Assembly (NCBI GenBank): GCA_035222895.1
Contig: JAVYIG010000037.1
Coordinates: 930,001-994,000 of the forward strand
Reading direction: 5' to 3'
DNA: 64,000 nucleotides
From: Strongylocentrotus droebachiensis
Lineage: Eukaryota > Echinodermata > Echinoidea > Camarodonta > Strongylocentrotidae
In this document: one piece after another, positions 1-11,261 of the stretch
Position numbering within the stretch: position 1 is the first letter of the stretch
Layout of the letters: the number at the start of each line of letters is the position of its first letter
The notes under the pieces: model-generated
What the model saw: only the letters and a program-made list of their open reading frames with translations
What the model was told of the DNA's origin: nothing
Database searches by the model: none
Program-made: the position numbers and the translations under genes

Positions 1-26
1 TTTATTTATAAAAAATAAAAAAAAAA

Positions 27-474
27 ATTCCGTTTTCAATTGGACGGTTTCGTTTACCCTTTTTTTTTTCTTCACCGACTCGGTCGGCAGCAAGCCAGGT
101 CTGTGTGAAAAAGCGGGAAGGAATTTCATTTGTGCTTGTGAACTTGTCATAAATAATAGTAACAATGTCGATTTTAGAGGAATGTGTAAGATCATTAATG
201 TAAAGTAAAAACAGTAGAGGACCTAGGATAGAACCTTGTGGTAGGCCATGTGTTCAAGTTGGATGAATTATTATTATAAATTACATATTGAGATCCATTA
301 CAAAGATTACTTTCAAACCAAGATGACAGACAAATTGGAGTGTTGTTCTAGTTTCAGAGTGGTGAGTCAACACACAGATTACTGAGCTGGGAGACATTGC
401 CAGGCATAGTGCCAGGTGTAGGGGCATAAATCGAAACTTAAAACAAAAAAATATTTAAAAAAAAATTTAAAAAA

Positions 475-508
<34 letters not shown>

Positions 509-541
509 GGGTAAACGAAACCGTCCAATTGAAAACGGAAT
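27..541. repeat. Inverted-repeat-bounded block (33-bp arms)
   Basis: The stretch at 27-59 is an exact reverse complement of 509-541 (33 of 33 bases by eye). The left arm is followed by a T tract and the right arm is preceded by a long A tract (about 479-507), so the block looks like two copies of a short A/T-tailed repeat in opposite orientation. A decayed reverse-transcriptase fragment lies between the arms. The element may extend beyond the left edge of the window. No transposase is visible. Confidence 0.6.
125..345 (-). pseudogene. Decayed LINE reverse-transcriptase fragment
   Basis: On the minus strand, 188-246 reads GLPQGSILGP followed by LLFLLYINDL. This is the signature of the RT palm region in non-LTR retrotransposons of the jockey/CR1/L2 type (established family knowledge). 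Upstream (about 250-320) the residues WFESNL...QYVIYN match the typical WF.SYL..R.Q.V element that precedes it, but they lie in another frame, so there is at least one frameshift just before the GLPQGS motif. The expected FADD catalytic box downstream is degraded: about 30 residues later I see only IIYDKFTS. No endonuclease domain or intact ORF is present. This is a dead 5'- and 3'-truncated copy; the exact clade cannot be assigned from so short a piece. Confidence 0.8.
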
Positions 542-654
542 CCGCCATGGGCGGTCGGATACCGGACGGTTAAACGTTTGACTACAGCACTAGTGAAGAG
601 CACTGCGATTATGCACTAATGTAAACATTAGCTGTCTGTACGCATTAACCATGC

Positions 655-735
655 TTTCTCCCCATCTCTCTCTCTCTCCACCTCTCTCTCTCTCTTTCTC
701 CCTTTCTCCACCTCTCTCTCTCTATTATCTCTCAT
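655..735. repeat. CT-rich microsatellite
   Basis: Interrupted (CT)n with CCAC interruptions. No gene is visible here. The open frame that spans it on the other strand is low complexity. Confidence 0.85.
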
Positions 736-906
736 TACCTTATCATAAATAGCATGTCTCTCTGCTTTTTGTTATGTATTCAATAGATAAAGTACCGGTA
801 TGTGAATTTAATAAGAACGCACTGTCATAGTTCATTAATTGGCAACCGCCCCATCTATCTCTTTCATTTATGTCTGTCTGTTTATATACCTGCAGACGCT
901 TCATTT

Positions 907-1402
907 AAATGCATTTTTCAACAACCAGCCTTCTTCCTTTTGTTCTGTCCCTCATTTCTTTATCTTTTTTGACATCGAGAAAGATTAAATGTACAATAAT
1001 GAAGAGAAAAGCAACAAAAACATGCATTCCCAGACAGAAATTACGTCTCTCATTTCTTTATCTTTTTTGACATCTCGAGAGATTAAATGTACAATAATCA
1101 AGAGAAAACGCAACAAAAACATTCATTCCCAGACGGAGATTATGTCTGGAGCACATTGTAAACAAACGCCAGTACATTATTGTACTAAACAATATTTAAA
1201 TTTAATTTAAATGGATTTTTCAACCACCAGCCTTCTTCCTTTCTTTCTTTTCTATCTCATTTCTTGTTCTTTCTTTACATCGAGAAAGATTAAATGTACA
1301 AATGAAGAGAAAACGCAACAAAAACATGCATTCTCAGACAGAAGATTATGTCTGGAGCACATTGTAAACACACAGTAGTACATCCATGTACTAAACAACA
1401 TG
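907..1402. repeat. Local tandem repeat block, three imperfect units
   Basis: Three related units start near 907, 1048 and 1208. Shared landmarks are a CATTTCTTTATC-like pyrimidine run, GAGAAAGATTAAATGTACAA, GAGAAAACGCAACAAAAAC, and GACAGA(A)GATTATGTCTGG. The second and third units continue through GAGCACATTGTAAAC and a TGTACTAAACAA end; the first is truncated. Units one and three also share a leader ending in CCAGCCTTCTTCCTTT. Small open frames across the block follow the repeat and are not judged coding. Confidence 0.8.
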
Positions 1403-1740
1403 ACGATGACGATTACAGCAACATACAGCCTAGTTCTACACACATACACACAAGCAGACGTGTGATGTGTGCTGTATTCAACACACCGGCCGGCACCCCA
1501 TTTATGCGTCTTCAAAACATTGGGTGGCAGTTTGCGGGGGCGGCCGTCGCAAATTGTCCTCTCCGCATTCATGGGGGATAGAATTGCTCTCGTCTTCATC
1601 CACAAAAAACACGACGCTAGACATCAGTGAATATTATAGGGGAGAGGGAATCCTAGTATTGGAGGGGAGATGTAGTAATGAAAACGGAGTTGTTCAACGT
1701 GTGTGGGCGGAGGTAGATATACTATGTTCTTTTATAAATA

Positions 1741-2293
1741 ATTAAATAAAAGGAGGATTGTAAATGACCGATCAGAATCGATTTAAGATAGAAAAGTGAT
1801 GGTTGCATCTACATAAAGATCATTGGTAATGATGACACTGCTGAATGTGGGTATCGAGGGAATGTGTGGGCAGGTCCAAGAAAATGATAACAGAAATGGG
1901 GCCATATGTCCGGATTGATTAAAAGATGATACAGATGTAAAATACCTACAGAGATTGAAATAGAAGGAAAAAGGACAACAAATGAGCATGAAAGTGATGA
2001 GATTATTTCAGGGAAAGGAGATTGGATTACTGAATAAAATAGATAAATCCAGATAGATGAGGATAGAAAAATAAAAATAAAGGAGAGACAGAAAGACAGA
2101 GAGAGACAGAAGTAAGGGTGGTAAGGGGAGTAAGGGGGAGTAGAGAAGGGGAGTAGAGAAGGGGAGTGCGAGGGAAAATATGTGAGAGAGAGAGAGAGAG
2201 AGTGTGTGTACATGTACATGTACATGTATGTGAGAGAAAGGAATAGAGAGACAGATAGACAGTGAGAGAAAGAGAGCTAAAGAGAGGAAGGGT

Positions 2294-2326
<33 letters not shown>

Positions 2327-2360
2327 TGAGAGCAGATAAATTCATTTGACAGACACATAT
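1741..2360. repeat. Gene-free, GA-rich stretch
   Basis: AT-rich sequence grades into interrupted (GA)n (2160-2205 and 2290-2330), with a TGTACATGTACATGTACATG palindromic run near 2210. The minus-strand Ser/Leu-rich frames here are translations of the dinucleotide repeat. Confidence 0.8.
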
Positions 2361-2555
2361 AATGAATTCAACATGGAGACATAGAGAGATGGTGTTAGAG
2401 GGAAGATGCATGCTTGAGTAATGAAGATCATTAGATGCTGTTTAAAGCAATGTCTGCAACGCGAGCAAGCGAGGGAGCCAACCAAACGCAGAGCCTCCCT
2501 CCCGTGGTCGCATACAAGAGAAGACTATCGCCCACGCACATCCAGGCAAGCGAGG

Positions 2556-2556
2556 G

Positions 2557-2600
<44 letters not shown>

Positions 2601-2700
2601 TGATGAAGAAGATTCTAGGTTCAGAAGTTCATCCATGTTGTTTCTCTCACATGCTCTCACTCTTACTCTGGCTCTCTCTCTCTCTCTCTCTCCTCCGTGA
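2556..2700. repeat. GA tract followed by a CT tract
   Basis: (GA)n at about 2563-2594 and (CT)n at about 2672-2692 face each other and could pair as an imperfect hairpin. The 120 bases to the left (2440-2555) are GC-richer, but no convincing exon boundary is seen. Confidence 0.7.
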
Positions 2701-3872
2701 GTGAGTGGGTGGCGTACTTTCCCTCGCTCGTCCCTGCTTTACATGCTAAAATGACAAGTCTTAACATCCTCTCTGCATCCTAAACTCGGGGCTTTTCTTC
2801 CCTTCTTCTCTTAAACATCAGAAGCACTTTCTCCCACATTTCTTGTTAAATCTTTAAATCCTCAAAATTCTCAAAAATGACATTTTCTTAATTATCTGAT
2901 AGAATTTCAACTTTGAATCTGTAATTTATTATTCTCTCTACAATCAAATTCTTTAAAATTTCATGAATTATACTTCAGATTCTGATTTTTTAAATATGAT
3001 TCTCTAAACCAGTCAATAAATTGGATTTGTCTTCCCTCTTCTCACAAGCTTAAATTCTTTCTCTACAATAAAATTCTTTCAATTCTCATTGGATTGAAGT
3101 TGGTGAAGTACAGTTAATTCTGAGTATACTCATGCAACCGAAACAGAAAGCAGGTTTGGTTCAGATTTTTCCTGCCTAATTCACTTGAACTTACATCCCA
3201 AAATTGAAATATTCTTCCCTATTCTCAAAAGTATCTTCCGTCCACCTTTTCCCATTTAATTCTTCCTCTAAAGTTTCATTCGAAGCATCTCAAAGGATAA
3301 CATATTCAATTAAGATTTTTCAATTTCTCTTTAATCAGTGTTTCGTCTAGTTTTCCTGGCTCTTCTTAAGAGTCTCTTCCTCATCCCCCCCCCCCCTTGC
3401 GGTTCTGTATCCACATTATTGATTTAGATTCCTTGTGTATGTGTGCTATTATTAATGATCATTCATTACATTTCCCTTCCCATTCATTATTCATCGACTC
3501 ATCTTTTTTTCGTCGCAGATATCGGTCGGGTTACTGGCATTTTTTTCAAGGGAGACGAGCTGAATCCATTCTTGATAGCAAATAAAGCAAGATAATAATA
3601 CTTCCTGCCATTTTCATGGTTCTCTTGGTTCTTTATCACAAAATTCCAACCCGTCTCTCTTTATCAGCACGTCTCCTTATCTTTATTTTTCCTCTCCAAT
3701 GATGTGTTCTTAATTCTCTGTCTCTGCTTCTTTTTTTCTGTTCCCCCCCCCCCTAAAAATCCTTCTTCCTCCATTTGTTTCTTCTCTGCCAATCTCTTTC
3801 TTAAATCACAACCGTGTTTGTACAAATTTGAGAATTTAAGAATTAGACATAGAGATACATGTACATGCAGAG

Positions 3873-3910
<38 letters not shown>

Positions 3911-4060
3911 TCGAGGGGGACAGATAGAATACTGTAAATTGAAGAAATAAATGATGAATATTTTTTGTTTTACTTCAATGAAATGTTCTTGATCGTTAGT
4001 TCATTGAGGCCTGCCGGTTTATGTAAAAACAAAACTTCAGAAAGAAGACATGAGTTCTTA
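2701..4060. other. No gene seen; pyrimidine-rich filler
   Basis: Mostly T/C-rich intergenic or intronic DNA, with a C10 tract near 3386, a second C tract near 3744, and a GA tract running into G10 at about 3872-3910. I see no motif-bearing ORF, RNA gene or long inverted repeat. Confidence 0.6.
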
Positions 4061-4061
4061 C

Positions 4062-4117
4062 TTTCCCTTTGTAAAAATATTGAAATTAGTTTCCCTTTGT
4101 AAAAATATTGAAATTAG
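4062..4117. repeat. 28-bp perfect tandem duplication
   Basis: A unit beginning TTTCCCTTTGTAAAAATATT is repeated twice with no visible difference, which suggests a recent duplication. Confidence 0.85.
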
Positions 4118-4125
4118 TTTCATGT

Positions 4126-5216
4126 GATAACAATTTTCAAGGATTGCTTCAAAATGAAACAGAAAACAGATCATTTTTATCAGCAACTAAACTGCTAGCA
4201 AATACTATTAATTAAATGACAAGCAATTTATGAACAAGTGGAATAATATTGAAATATAATCTATCACTTTCACAGAATTGAGTGCTTAGTAGGTTAACAA
4301 GAAAGAAACAGAAAGTACCACAAAAAGGAGAGAGATGACAGTACACGCCTATAATAAAAATAATCCATCTGTTTTAATTAATGATGTTGTCAATTAGAGC
4401 CAGAAATACATTGACTACTTGTCAAGTATGTACCAATCACCTGAAAACATAATTTGAATATAGCTAGAATGTATCAAATCTACCTAAAAAACTATTTTAC
4501 CTGGCATTCTATAGGTTAAGGAGTATAAACAAAAGGATAACAACAAAAAAACCTGCGTAACATCGGACTTTGGTCTATATGCTCACCCTAATTTATGCGA
4601 GTGCGTACGTGTACATTAACTAGTGTACTTAACAAGATATTTTAGTGTTCCTGAGAATGTATTGAAATTGTAATATCTATGTTTTAAAAAAATATTTGAA
4701 GCTCATATTTTGAAACATCATAGCCATATGAAACCTCTTACATCAAGAGCAAAACCTGTTTTGATAATTAGGATTAGGAGTTGTTGTACAAGTGTAATTT
4801 AATCACAGCGATAGTTACGTATTTTCCCCCAGAATTCTTTTGGATTTTCCTGGAACTAGATCGCTCATCGTTCTGTTTTTTTTTTGTCAACAGCAGCCAA
4901 ATCACACTTTCATATTAGTTCTTCAACTGACCGACATGCTTCTCTCGACTGAAATAATACTAGGGTAATTGCATTCATTTCCATTAACATCATCCTAGTT
5001 CATGATGTCACAGATGAAACAGTTTCATTTTGTTATTATCTTTCCCCCTACGATAACCTAAAAAAAAATACCTTGTTTACGAAGTACAGCACCATTTTCC
5101 CCTTTCCTTGTTTTAACCAAGATACATCATAATTCTTACTTGATTACTTTTCTTTCTTTCTTTTTTTTCTTTTCTGTTTTTACTATAAAATATTTTGTTT
5201 GTGTTTAAAAAAAAAA
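4126..5216. other. No gene seen; AT-rich filler
   Basis: AT-rich sequence without open frames above background. Nothing recognisable on either strand. Confidence 0.55.
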
Positions 5217-5803
5217 AAATTATGAAAAGCTGTTAGCATCTATGAAAACATTTTGTATAAGTTATTTTTAAAGGTAAAGACCAGTAATGGTCATGCGATT
5301 GCATTGTGAAAGAAACGTTGTGGAATCGATCAGAAAAGGTTGATCATCTAGCATCTAGCATCTGCAAGGTTCTGGAATCATCAAAATGATAAGAAATTTG
5401 GCCCATTCTTCGTAAAGTTACAAGCACTATACACAGAAAGATGTATATGGGACTACCCTATCTCTCTCACCAGACCATGAGAGAAATAAATTTACCAAAT
5501 ATATGAATTAGTAGGCGGTTTCCCGGCAAATTTTTTATCATCATGTATTAGTCAAAACATATTCTTTCACATGATTGGTAATGAGAGCTTCCATTTCATT
5601 TTTTGAAATTGGGGCGTTGCCAATACTGGTCTTTACCTTTAAAGGCATAAAATGTCAATTTGAATCAAATGTGGAATTCATCAAAAGTCTAAAATACTCA
5701 AATTTTCGCTTTTACATGTAAATAGATTTTATTTTAAGGCTACAAATGGCTCTCCATAATTTTAAAGTCCAAGTTAGACTTAAGTTCGACTTGGGATATT
5801 TAG
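5217..5803. mobile_element. Truncated TIR element, family B, split by a family A insertion
   Basis: The segments 5217-5267 and 5643-5803 align to the left-middle and right-middle parts of the family B copy at 59749. They share GTTAGCATCT-, ATTTTGTA- and AGGCATA(A/T)AATGT-like landmarks and the CCATAATT...AAAGTCCAAGTTAGA...TTAAGTTC right end. The outer left TIR is missing and the outer right end is decayed. The copy is interrupted by a complete family A element (5272-5638). The nesting gives a relative order: B inserted first, A second. Confidence 0.75.
5268..5642. mobile_element. TIR element, family A copy 1, with TTAA duplication
   Basis: A 367-bp non-autonomous element (5272-5638) has termini AGGTAAAGACCAGTA and its reverse complement, flanked on both sides by TTAA (5268-5271 and 5639-5642). 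A TTAA target duplication is characteristic of piggyBac-type transposition, so this may be a piggyBac-like MITE (inference; no transposase is present). The interior shares GCGATTGCATTGTGAAAGAAA, about 60 bases of TTGATCAT...GCAAGGTTCTGGA and ATATGGGAC with the copy at 58871. Confidence 0.8.
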
Positions 5804-5809
5804 TTTAGA

Positions 5810-7015
5810 GCAAAGATCCACCATTTTAACACGTCTGTTACTATTATTGTTACTAGTGCTTTTGATAATCTCATCAAAAATAGCTTGTTCTAAAATTCCC
5901 CTTTTCCCCCAACCATAACAAAAATGTTGAGCTAGAACAAAGTAATAACAAAAAACAAAGATGCATTATTTTTGCTTTGTTAATACTTTTAATTCTCTTT
6001 TGTTTTTTGCCTGACAACCTCTACAATATCTTGTTGACTGTACACTGCACTTTTTTGTCCAACCATGACCGAGAAATTGAACTATAACTAACACACTGAC
6101 ACCCTTATAACAAAGAACCAGTCGATATTTTTTGATAATAATACAGTATTATCGCGCATCAAGCCCATCCGAACACACATATGACAAGGTGTAACACTGC
6201 CTTGAACAAATCAATAAGGTGTTCGGACGGACAAATAGATGGGTTTGTTCCCAATATGTCCAGCTGTTGTGTGTTGATATGGTCAATATTACATGGTTGA
6301 CCGTTGAGTGACCTCTCAGCTGTTATGGACATGACCTAGAAATGCTTTACATATATGTGCAATCGAGTGATAAGACGTGTATTGTTTTCAATTCTACTCT
6401 CCAATATTAGTTTCAAGATTGTTGTTTAAAATAAGCTTTCTGACATCAATTTTAATAAATACACATGTTATTAGTGTAAAAACACTTGAACATACAGATT
6501 CTCGCACTGGAAGACCTGCGTGTGTCTGTTTTTTCTTCCTTCGCTATTTCGATGGAAATACACAAAGTTTTAATGATATTAAATGTATTTATAATGAGAT
6601 GTGCTACACAAATAATGCAGTGTGCTTGCCAGGCCCAAAAGACAGAAAATTGAAAGAACGATTGCATCATATTATGTAATACTGTCTGGGATTCACCCAT
6701 TGGTTTACTGCAGTATTTTAGCATTGAGAGGGGGGGGGGGGGGGGGGAGCTGCCTAGTCTTGAAATTGAAACATTTTTGTATTTTAATAAATAAACAAAA
6801 CCGGTCCTCGCACATTCACAATTTTTGCTTGGCTATTGAAAGTACCTAATGATAAGGAAGATTTTATATAAATTGGTTTGATATAAGAAATAGAGCCTTA
6901 TATTTTTAACCAAATTGAGTCTTTACTTGATTAATGTTTAAACAGTGCCTGAAACTCTAGACTAGGGTTCATACAGAGGACAAGGGAAAAACTGCATAGT
7001 ACATGTACACATGCA
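5810..7015. other. No gene seen; one short G18 tract
   Basis: AT-rich DNA. A degenerate inverted pair around AAGCCCATCCGAACAC (6161) and GTGTTCGGACGG (about 6218) suggests a decayed fold-back repeat. A run of about 18 G lies at 6730-6747. The overlapping 90-100 codon frames at 6377-6724 show no family features on either strand. Confidence 0.55.
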
Positions 7016-7019
7016 AACA

Positions 7020-7165
7020 TATGAGAAATAAATCATGAGTGCTTGTGTGTGTGTGTATGTGTTTACCTGAAGGGTTTCCATTCATAGACAATGGTGCAGT
7101 GCAGGGTTTTCAATGGCTACACACACAGACACACAAACCATCACAACACACAAAATACTGTATAT
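7020..7165. repeat. GT/CA-rich microsatellite region
   Basis: A (GT)n tract near 7042 and interrupted (CACA)n near 7120-7150. On the minus strand the region between them can be read as a short exon, but the CA-repeat context makes that doubtful. Confidence 0.6.
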
Positions 7166-7572
7166 GTGGGAACGTACAGTAGATGCTCACTGGATCGTCT
7201 GCACATGAAGGTAATAATATTGTGGAGTTTCCCCCCTATGTAAAATTGCAGTAGATACATGTATGAAAGGATAATACATTAGACTAATGACTTGGGGGCC
7301 CGGATTTCTAGGAAACCCAAGCGATTAATGATAAACTTGACCCGTTTTCTTCGTTTCCAGGGGTTTCACAAGACCAGGGGTTCAAAAACATTGATCACAG
7401 TTTGTGGGAGGGTGAACTACTGCACTCATCTCAAAATCATTATCTTCGAGTAGATAGTATTAGTAAGCTTTTAAAATTGGTATGATAGATAAGTTGGCAA
7501 ATTGCAATATAAAGAAATAATCATAAAAATCTGTCTTTTCAGTTTTGGTTGGATGCTGCAACTTATGATAAT

Positions 7573-7655
7573 TGTGGTGGTGGTAGTGGTGGTAGTGGTG
7601 GTAGTGGTGGTGATGATTATGGTGATGGTGGTAATAGTGGTGGTGGTGATGATGA
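7573..7655. repeat. TGG/TGA trinucleotide microsatellite
   Basis: Interrupted (GGT)n/(GAT)n. All three open frames across it (poly-Val, poly-Thr, poly-His) come from the repeat. Confidence 0.9.
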
Positions 7656-7659
7656 TTAT

Positions 7660-8745
7660 CCCTCGAAACCAAATCCAAACATCATCCAATTTCTTTCTAA
7701 CAAAAAAATTGTCTTCTACCACCTGTAGCAAATAAGCTCTAAAAATCTAATAACTGTTGAAAGCTTAATAATTCTTTTGAAACCTGAACTAAAAACTAAA
7801 CGAAGCAAATCTGAAATTATCATGCTCATCTCAAAGAAATGTTGCTCAATTCATAAAAATGGAAGAAAACAAAATGGGGGGGGGGGGGTTTAATTAAATA
7901 TCAAGCAGCTTAAATCGACAGGAAACAATTCACAGAATGACTACTTAAACAGAGATTAGTCCGTTATGAAACCAAAGCCCTCCCTCAGGCATCCAAAATA
8001 AAACAGACATTTGCAAGAAGAGCGAAGGGACAAAAAAAATCTATTGAAATACAAAACTAACACCGGAAATAAACTTGGATTCAAATGAGAACCTTCCGTT
8101 TCTATCTTTTCTTTTCTTCGTTTCCCCATCTGAATGGTTAGAGAGCATTCCCTCGTGAATCCACGAGCAGTAGGCTATGAAATAATTGCAACCTTGGCAG
8201 AACAGACTAAAAATAGGCCCCATTAAAAGTCAATTCCTAGCTTGGTTCGAAACAGACAAATGGATGAATATCTATCTGGCGCTTTATCAACACTTGAAAA
8301 ATGGTCAGCTCAGCAAACAAGAGTGCATTTTTTTTCTGATCAGAGTGGAAATTTTTTTTTTAAAGAAGAAGAACAAAAAGAACGGAAGCCACATTTTTTG
8401 ATCTATCCTTGGGATTATATAATAAAGTGAGAATTGTTTGAAGACATGTGTAATTAAAGAAGAAAACAATTAAGTGTTGGTCATATCTGGTGACTAACTT
8501 CTACAATTCAAGTCATACATGTAATTCCTTAACACCTACATGAAGGTCTAAACAAGAAAAATGGCATCCATTAATAAGAGATAATTATAAAGTGAGCATC
8601 AAATTATCAGATCTATCCTAAAGTTTATTAGAGATGATTGCTGAAGACATAGTAAAACCAAAATAAAATAATTTGTTTGAGGGTTTTCCTTTTTCCTTGA
8701 TTTCAGCATTTTCAAAACACCATCGCAGCAATATTGCCTCTTTGG
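7660..8745. other. No gene seen
   Basis: AT-rich DNA with a G11 tract at about 7877. Small frames are unremarkable and no splice-signal pair stands out. Confidence 0.5.
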
Positions 8746-8751
8746 ATTTTG

Positions 8752-8811
8752 GAGCCCGAGAAGCGTTAACTCATTGTAAAAGATTTTGAGTGAATGCCCT
8801 TCCGGCTCTTT
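8752..8811. repeat. Short fold-back repeat (GCCCTT family), copy 1
   Basis: Arms GGAGCC(C)GAGAAGCGTTAACTC and GAGTGAATGCCCTTCCGGCTC are imperfect reverse complements around a short AT loop. The same hairpin recurs at 18176 and 40488, so it is a dispersed family. Confidence 0.7.
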
Positions 8812-8984
8812 AGAAACAAGTTCATCAAGAAAGTATGCATCAATTTTCACACTTATCTTGCAGTTTTAAACAGTGATAATTGACCGGAGAAACATCATGA
8901 CAGAATGAAAATAGTTGTCTTGTGCAAAACATTCTCTTAATTTTTTGTTATATTCTCAAACATCATGACCTAGCGATATAAAAA

Positions 8985-9245
8985 GAAAACCTTGTGTCCG
9001 TCTAACAAGAAAAAGGTTTGCATCGATTGACTGGACCCGATCGCGGGTCGTTGTTTTGCCACCGATGTCTGCGACCCCGTATAATTGGCGGAAAGACCGA
9101 ATCGGTGCGCTGGAGCGTTCATGCCCAAAATAACATCAGAGAGTCCCCAAGGCAATCTTGACCATTACATACTTCCGGCCGGTTATGTCATGTCCAGTGC
9201 GGCGACATGACAATCTAGACTCTGGATTAATTTCCGTCGACCGTA
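8985..9245. promoter_or_regulatory. CpG-richer island, candidate regulatory element
   Basis: This island is distinctly richer in GC and CpG than the AT-rich flanks. It contains an inverted pair GACCCG/CGGGTC (9034-9049), ETS-like ACTTCCGGCCGG (about 9172) and a GGATTAAT K50-homeodomain core (9224). A 61-codon minus-strand frame covers part of it but has no start context or splice signals that I trust. Calling it regulatory is an inference from composition and motif density only. Confidence 0.25.
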
Positions 9246-9324
9246 AAGATAGAGAGGAAAGATGGAAAGTTAGGTGAACTAACTTCTTGAGTACTTTTTC
9301 TTTTTCTTTAACCAAACCTGCTTT

Positions 9325-9605
9325 TAGTGTCCACCTGTATAGAAAGATCACCTGTCTATAAAGACCACACATTTGTTTTTTTCTCTTGAATACTATTTGT
9401 CACTGAAACCTGTACTGGAGGAACCTGTACTTAAAGACCCCTTGCACGTAGAACCTTCATTTTATGTCTCCCTTGAGCGATCTTTGAATACAGGATTAGC
9501 TGTACATGATACAAGCACCCAAATGTTCATAGAGTACACATTCAATTTGTCAACCTCGTTTTAGTGACCACCTGTATAGAAAGGCAACCTGTCTATAAAG
9601 AATAC
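9325..9605. repeat. Interspersed repeat with ACCTGT.TA.AAAGA.CAC modules
   Basis: Related modules of the type CACCTGTATAGAAAG and ACCTGTCTATAAAGA recur at about 9330, 9352, 9568 and 9588, with a degenerate inner pair near 9410-9440. A related inverted copy lies at 39247-39411. I judge it a dispersed repeat of the local genome, not a gene. Confidence 0.65.
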
Positions 9606-9609
9606 ACCT

Positions 9610-10135
9610 CTCTCCCTTCCCCCACCTTGTGACCAAAACAAATTAATTGAATCGGCACAATCATACAACTTACTAGAAACATTATTACATGCTGACTACT
9701 ATTCAGCACGTTCATATCTACTAAAGATCATACTGTACAAAAAGCGCTTCCTTCTCAGTGTGTGAACGTTTTTTACAAGTGTTAACAGCTGTCGTACAAC
9801 AATTGCTCCTAAGACAATTGCTACACACCAATTTCCTACACTAACCAAATTTCTAATTCAAATTTCAATCCTAAACTCAACACCTAACCCTAAACCCCAA
9901 CTGCACCTAGGCTTATACCTCTGATGAAATAAAGCCCAAACAATCGACGCAGGAATAAATGTTGGGTCATAATCTAAAGCTTCTTGTTGCTATTACACAA
10001 CAAAGGATTAACTTTAGACATGATACTTCCGTTCATAAATTGCCTAGATCGATGGGTCAAAGACTCTATAGGAATGCGCACCTAAATGTTGTGTTTGTAT
10101 AGCTAGAGATCGAGACACTTTCAATTAACCTCGCT
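9610..10135. other. No gene seen
   Basis: AT-rich sequence with a run resembling CTAACCCTAA near 9887 (a weak telomere-like trace) and nothing else recognisable. Confidence 0.5.
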
Positions 10136-10139
10136 CTAT

Positions 10140-10400
10140 AAACACACTTTCTCCTTCCGTCTCTACGCTTATCCGGGGTTTTAAATCTTTAATTTCATAA
10201 CGACGGTCGCAATAGCTTTCGATAACGTCCACTTTGTCTCGCGCTGGCATGCCTGCGCCTCTATCTCCCTCCTGCGTTAATTAGCGAAACGGGAGAGGCT
10301 ATTTCGGTACATCCGGCCAGATTTGCTGTGGCAGCAAATTTTGCGCTCGACTCGGCCCACAGCTGATAGGACAGCTGTCTGCACAAGTGTCGTCCAGTCC
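10140..10400. promoter_or_regulatory. CpG-richer island with homeobox and E-box motifs
   Basis: Compared with its AT-rich flanks the segment is GC/CpG-rich. It holds TTAATTAG (10277-10284, homeodomain core), two CAGCTG E-boxes 12 bp apart (10360 and 10372) around a GATA-like core, and a small perfect hairpin ATTTGCTG/CAGCAAAT (10321-10339). This arrangement is typical of developmental cis-regulatory elements. The function is inferred; no open frame explains the composition. Confidence 0.3.
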
Positions 10401-10404
10401 CCAT

Positions 10405-11230
10405 CACCCAAAGCAATCATAAACTTCTTAATATTTTGTTTAATTCCTCTTAACTGCTGTTCAGTGTAATTTTTAGTGGTATTTAAAAATATATTTGGAT
10501 CTGAAATTCTAAGAATGAAACACTATATAGTTTCTCTTAACTGATGTCCAGTGTCACTTTTAGTGGCATTTAAAAATATCTTTAAATCTAGAATTCTAGG
10601 AATTAAACAATACAGTTGAGAAAGGGCAAAAATCACAGAAAATTTTGAGTTCATTTCTAATGCAGTACATTGTGCCATTCATGAAGATGATCCATGTAAC
10701 AGTACGTATCCATCCCAGTCTTTAAATTGGCAACGCGATGTGCAATGTATAATCATTATTTGTGTACAAATTGGTAATATTTATTTGGTTGATTTTAATG
10801 ATTTTCACTCACATTTGTTCATTTCATGTGCAATCATTTTGTGAATGATGTAGGAGTTGAAAATAAGAATAATTGGTGTCAATTTGAAGAGGAAGTAGTG
10901 ATTTATTTGAGCTTTAAAAATACTGTGAACTGGTATGGCCTAAAGAGTATCCGGTATTTGCTCAGGTTTTAAGACGTGCCTCCTAATCTAATCTGATTCT
11001 CGTATCAGATACAAAGTATAAGAATTTGAATCTAAATTGTTGAGTGTATATAAGCTCCTTAGATATCAATTGGATTTCTCAAAGCAAAATCCTTCAAAAG
11101 AATTAAATCAAATGACTATGTACATGAAATTGATTTACTAATATTTAAAGAATATACTGTTCATTATGTATTAATGTGCAATTGTAACATGTGTACTTGG
11201 ATGTTACTGTCTAAAATCAATTTTCACTCT
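10405..11230. other. No gene seen; AT-rich filler
   Basis: A short internal duplication is visible (TTAACTG.TG..CAGTGT...TTTTAGTGG...TTTAAAAATAT at about 10449 and 10538). Otherwise nothing is recognised. Confidence 0.5.
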
Positions 11231-11261
11231 CAATCGATTGAAGGGTGGAGAATGAGGAGGA

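Noticed and set aside
7058-7112. Possible 49-base minus-strand exon (HCTIVYEWKPF)
   Set aside because: The acceptor tract is a GT microsatellite and the segment looks like part of a repeat; evidence too thin.
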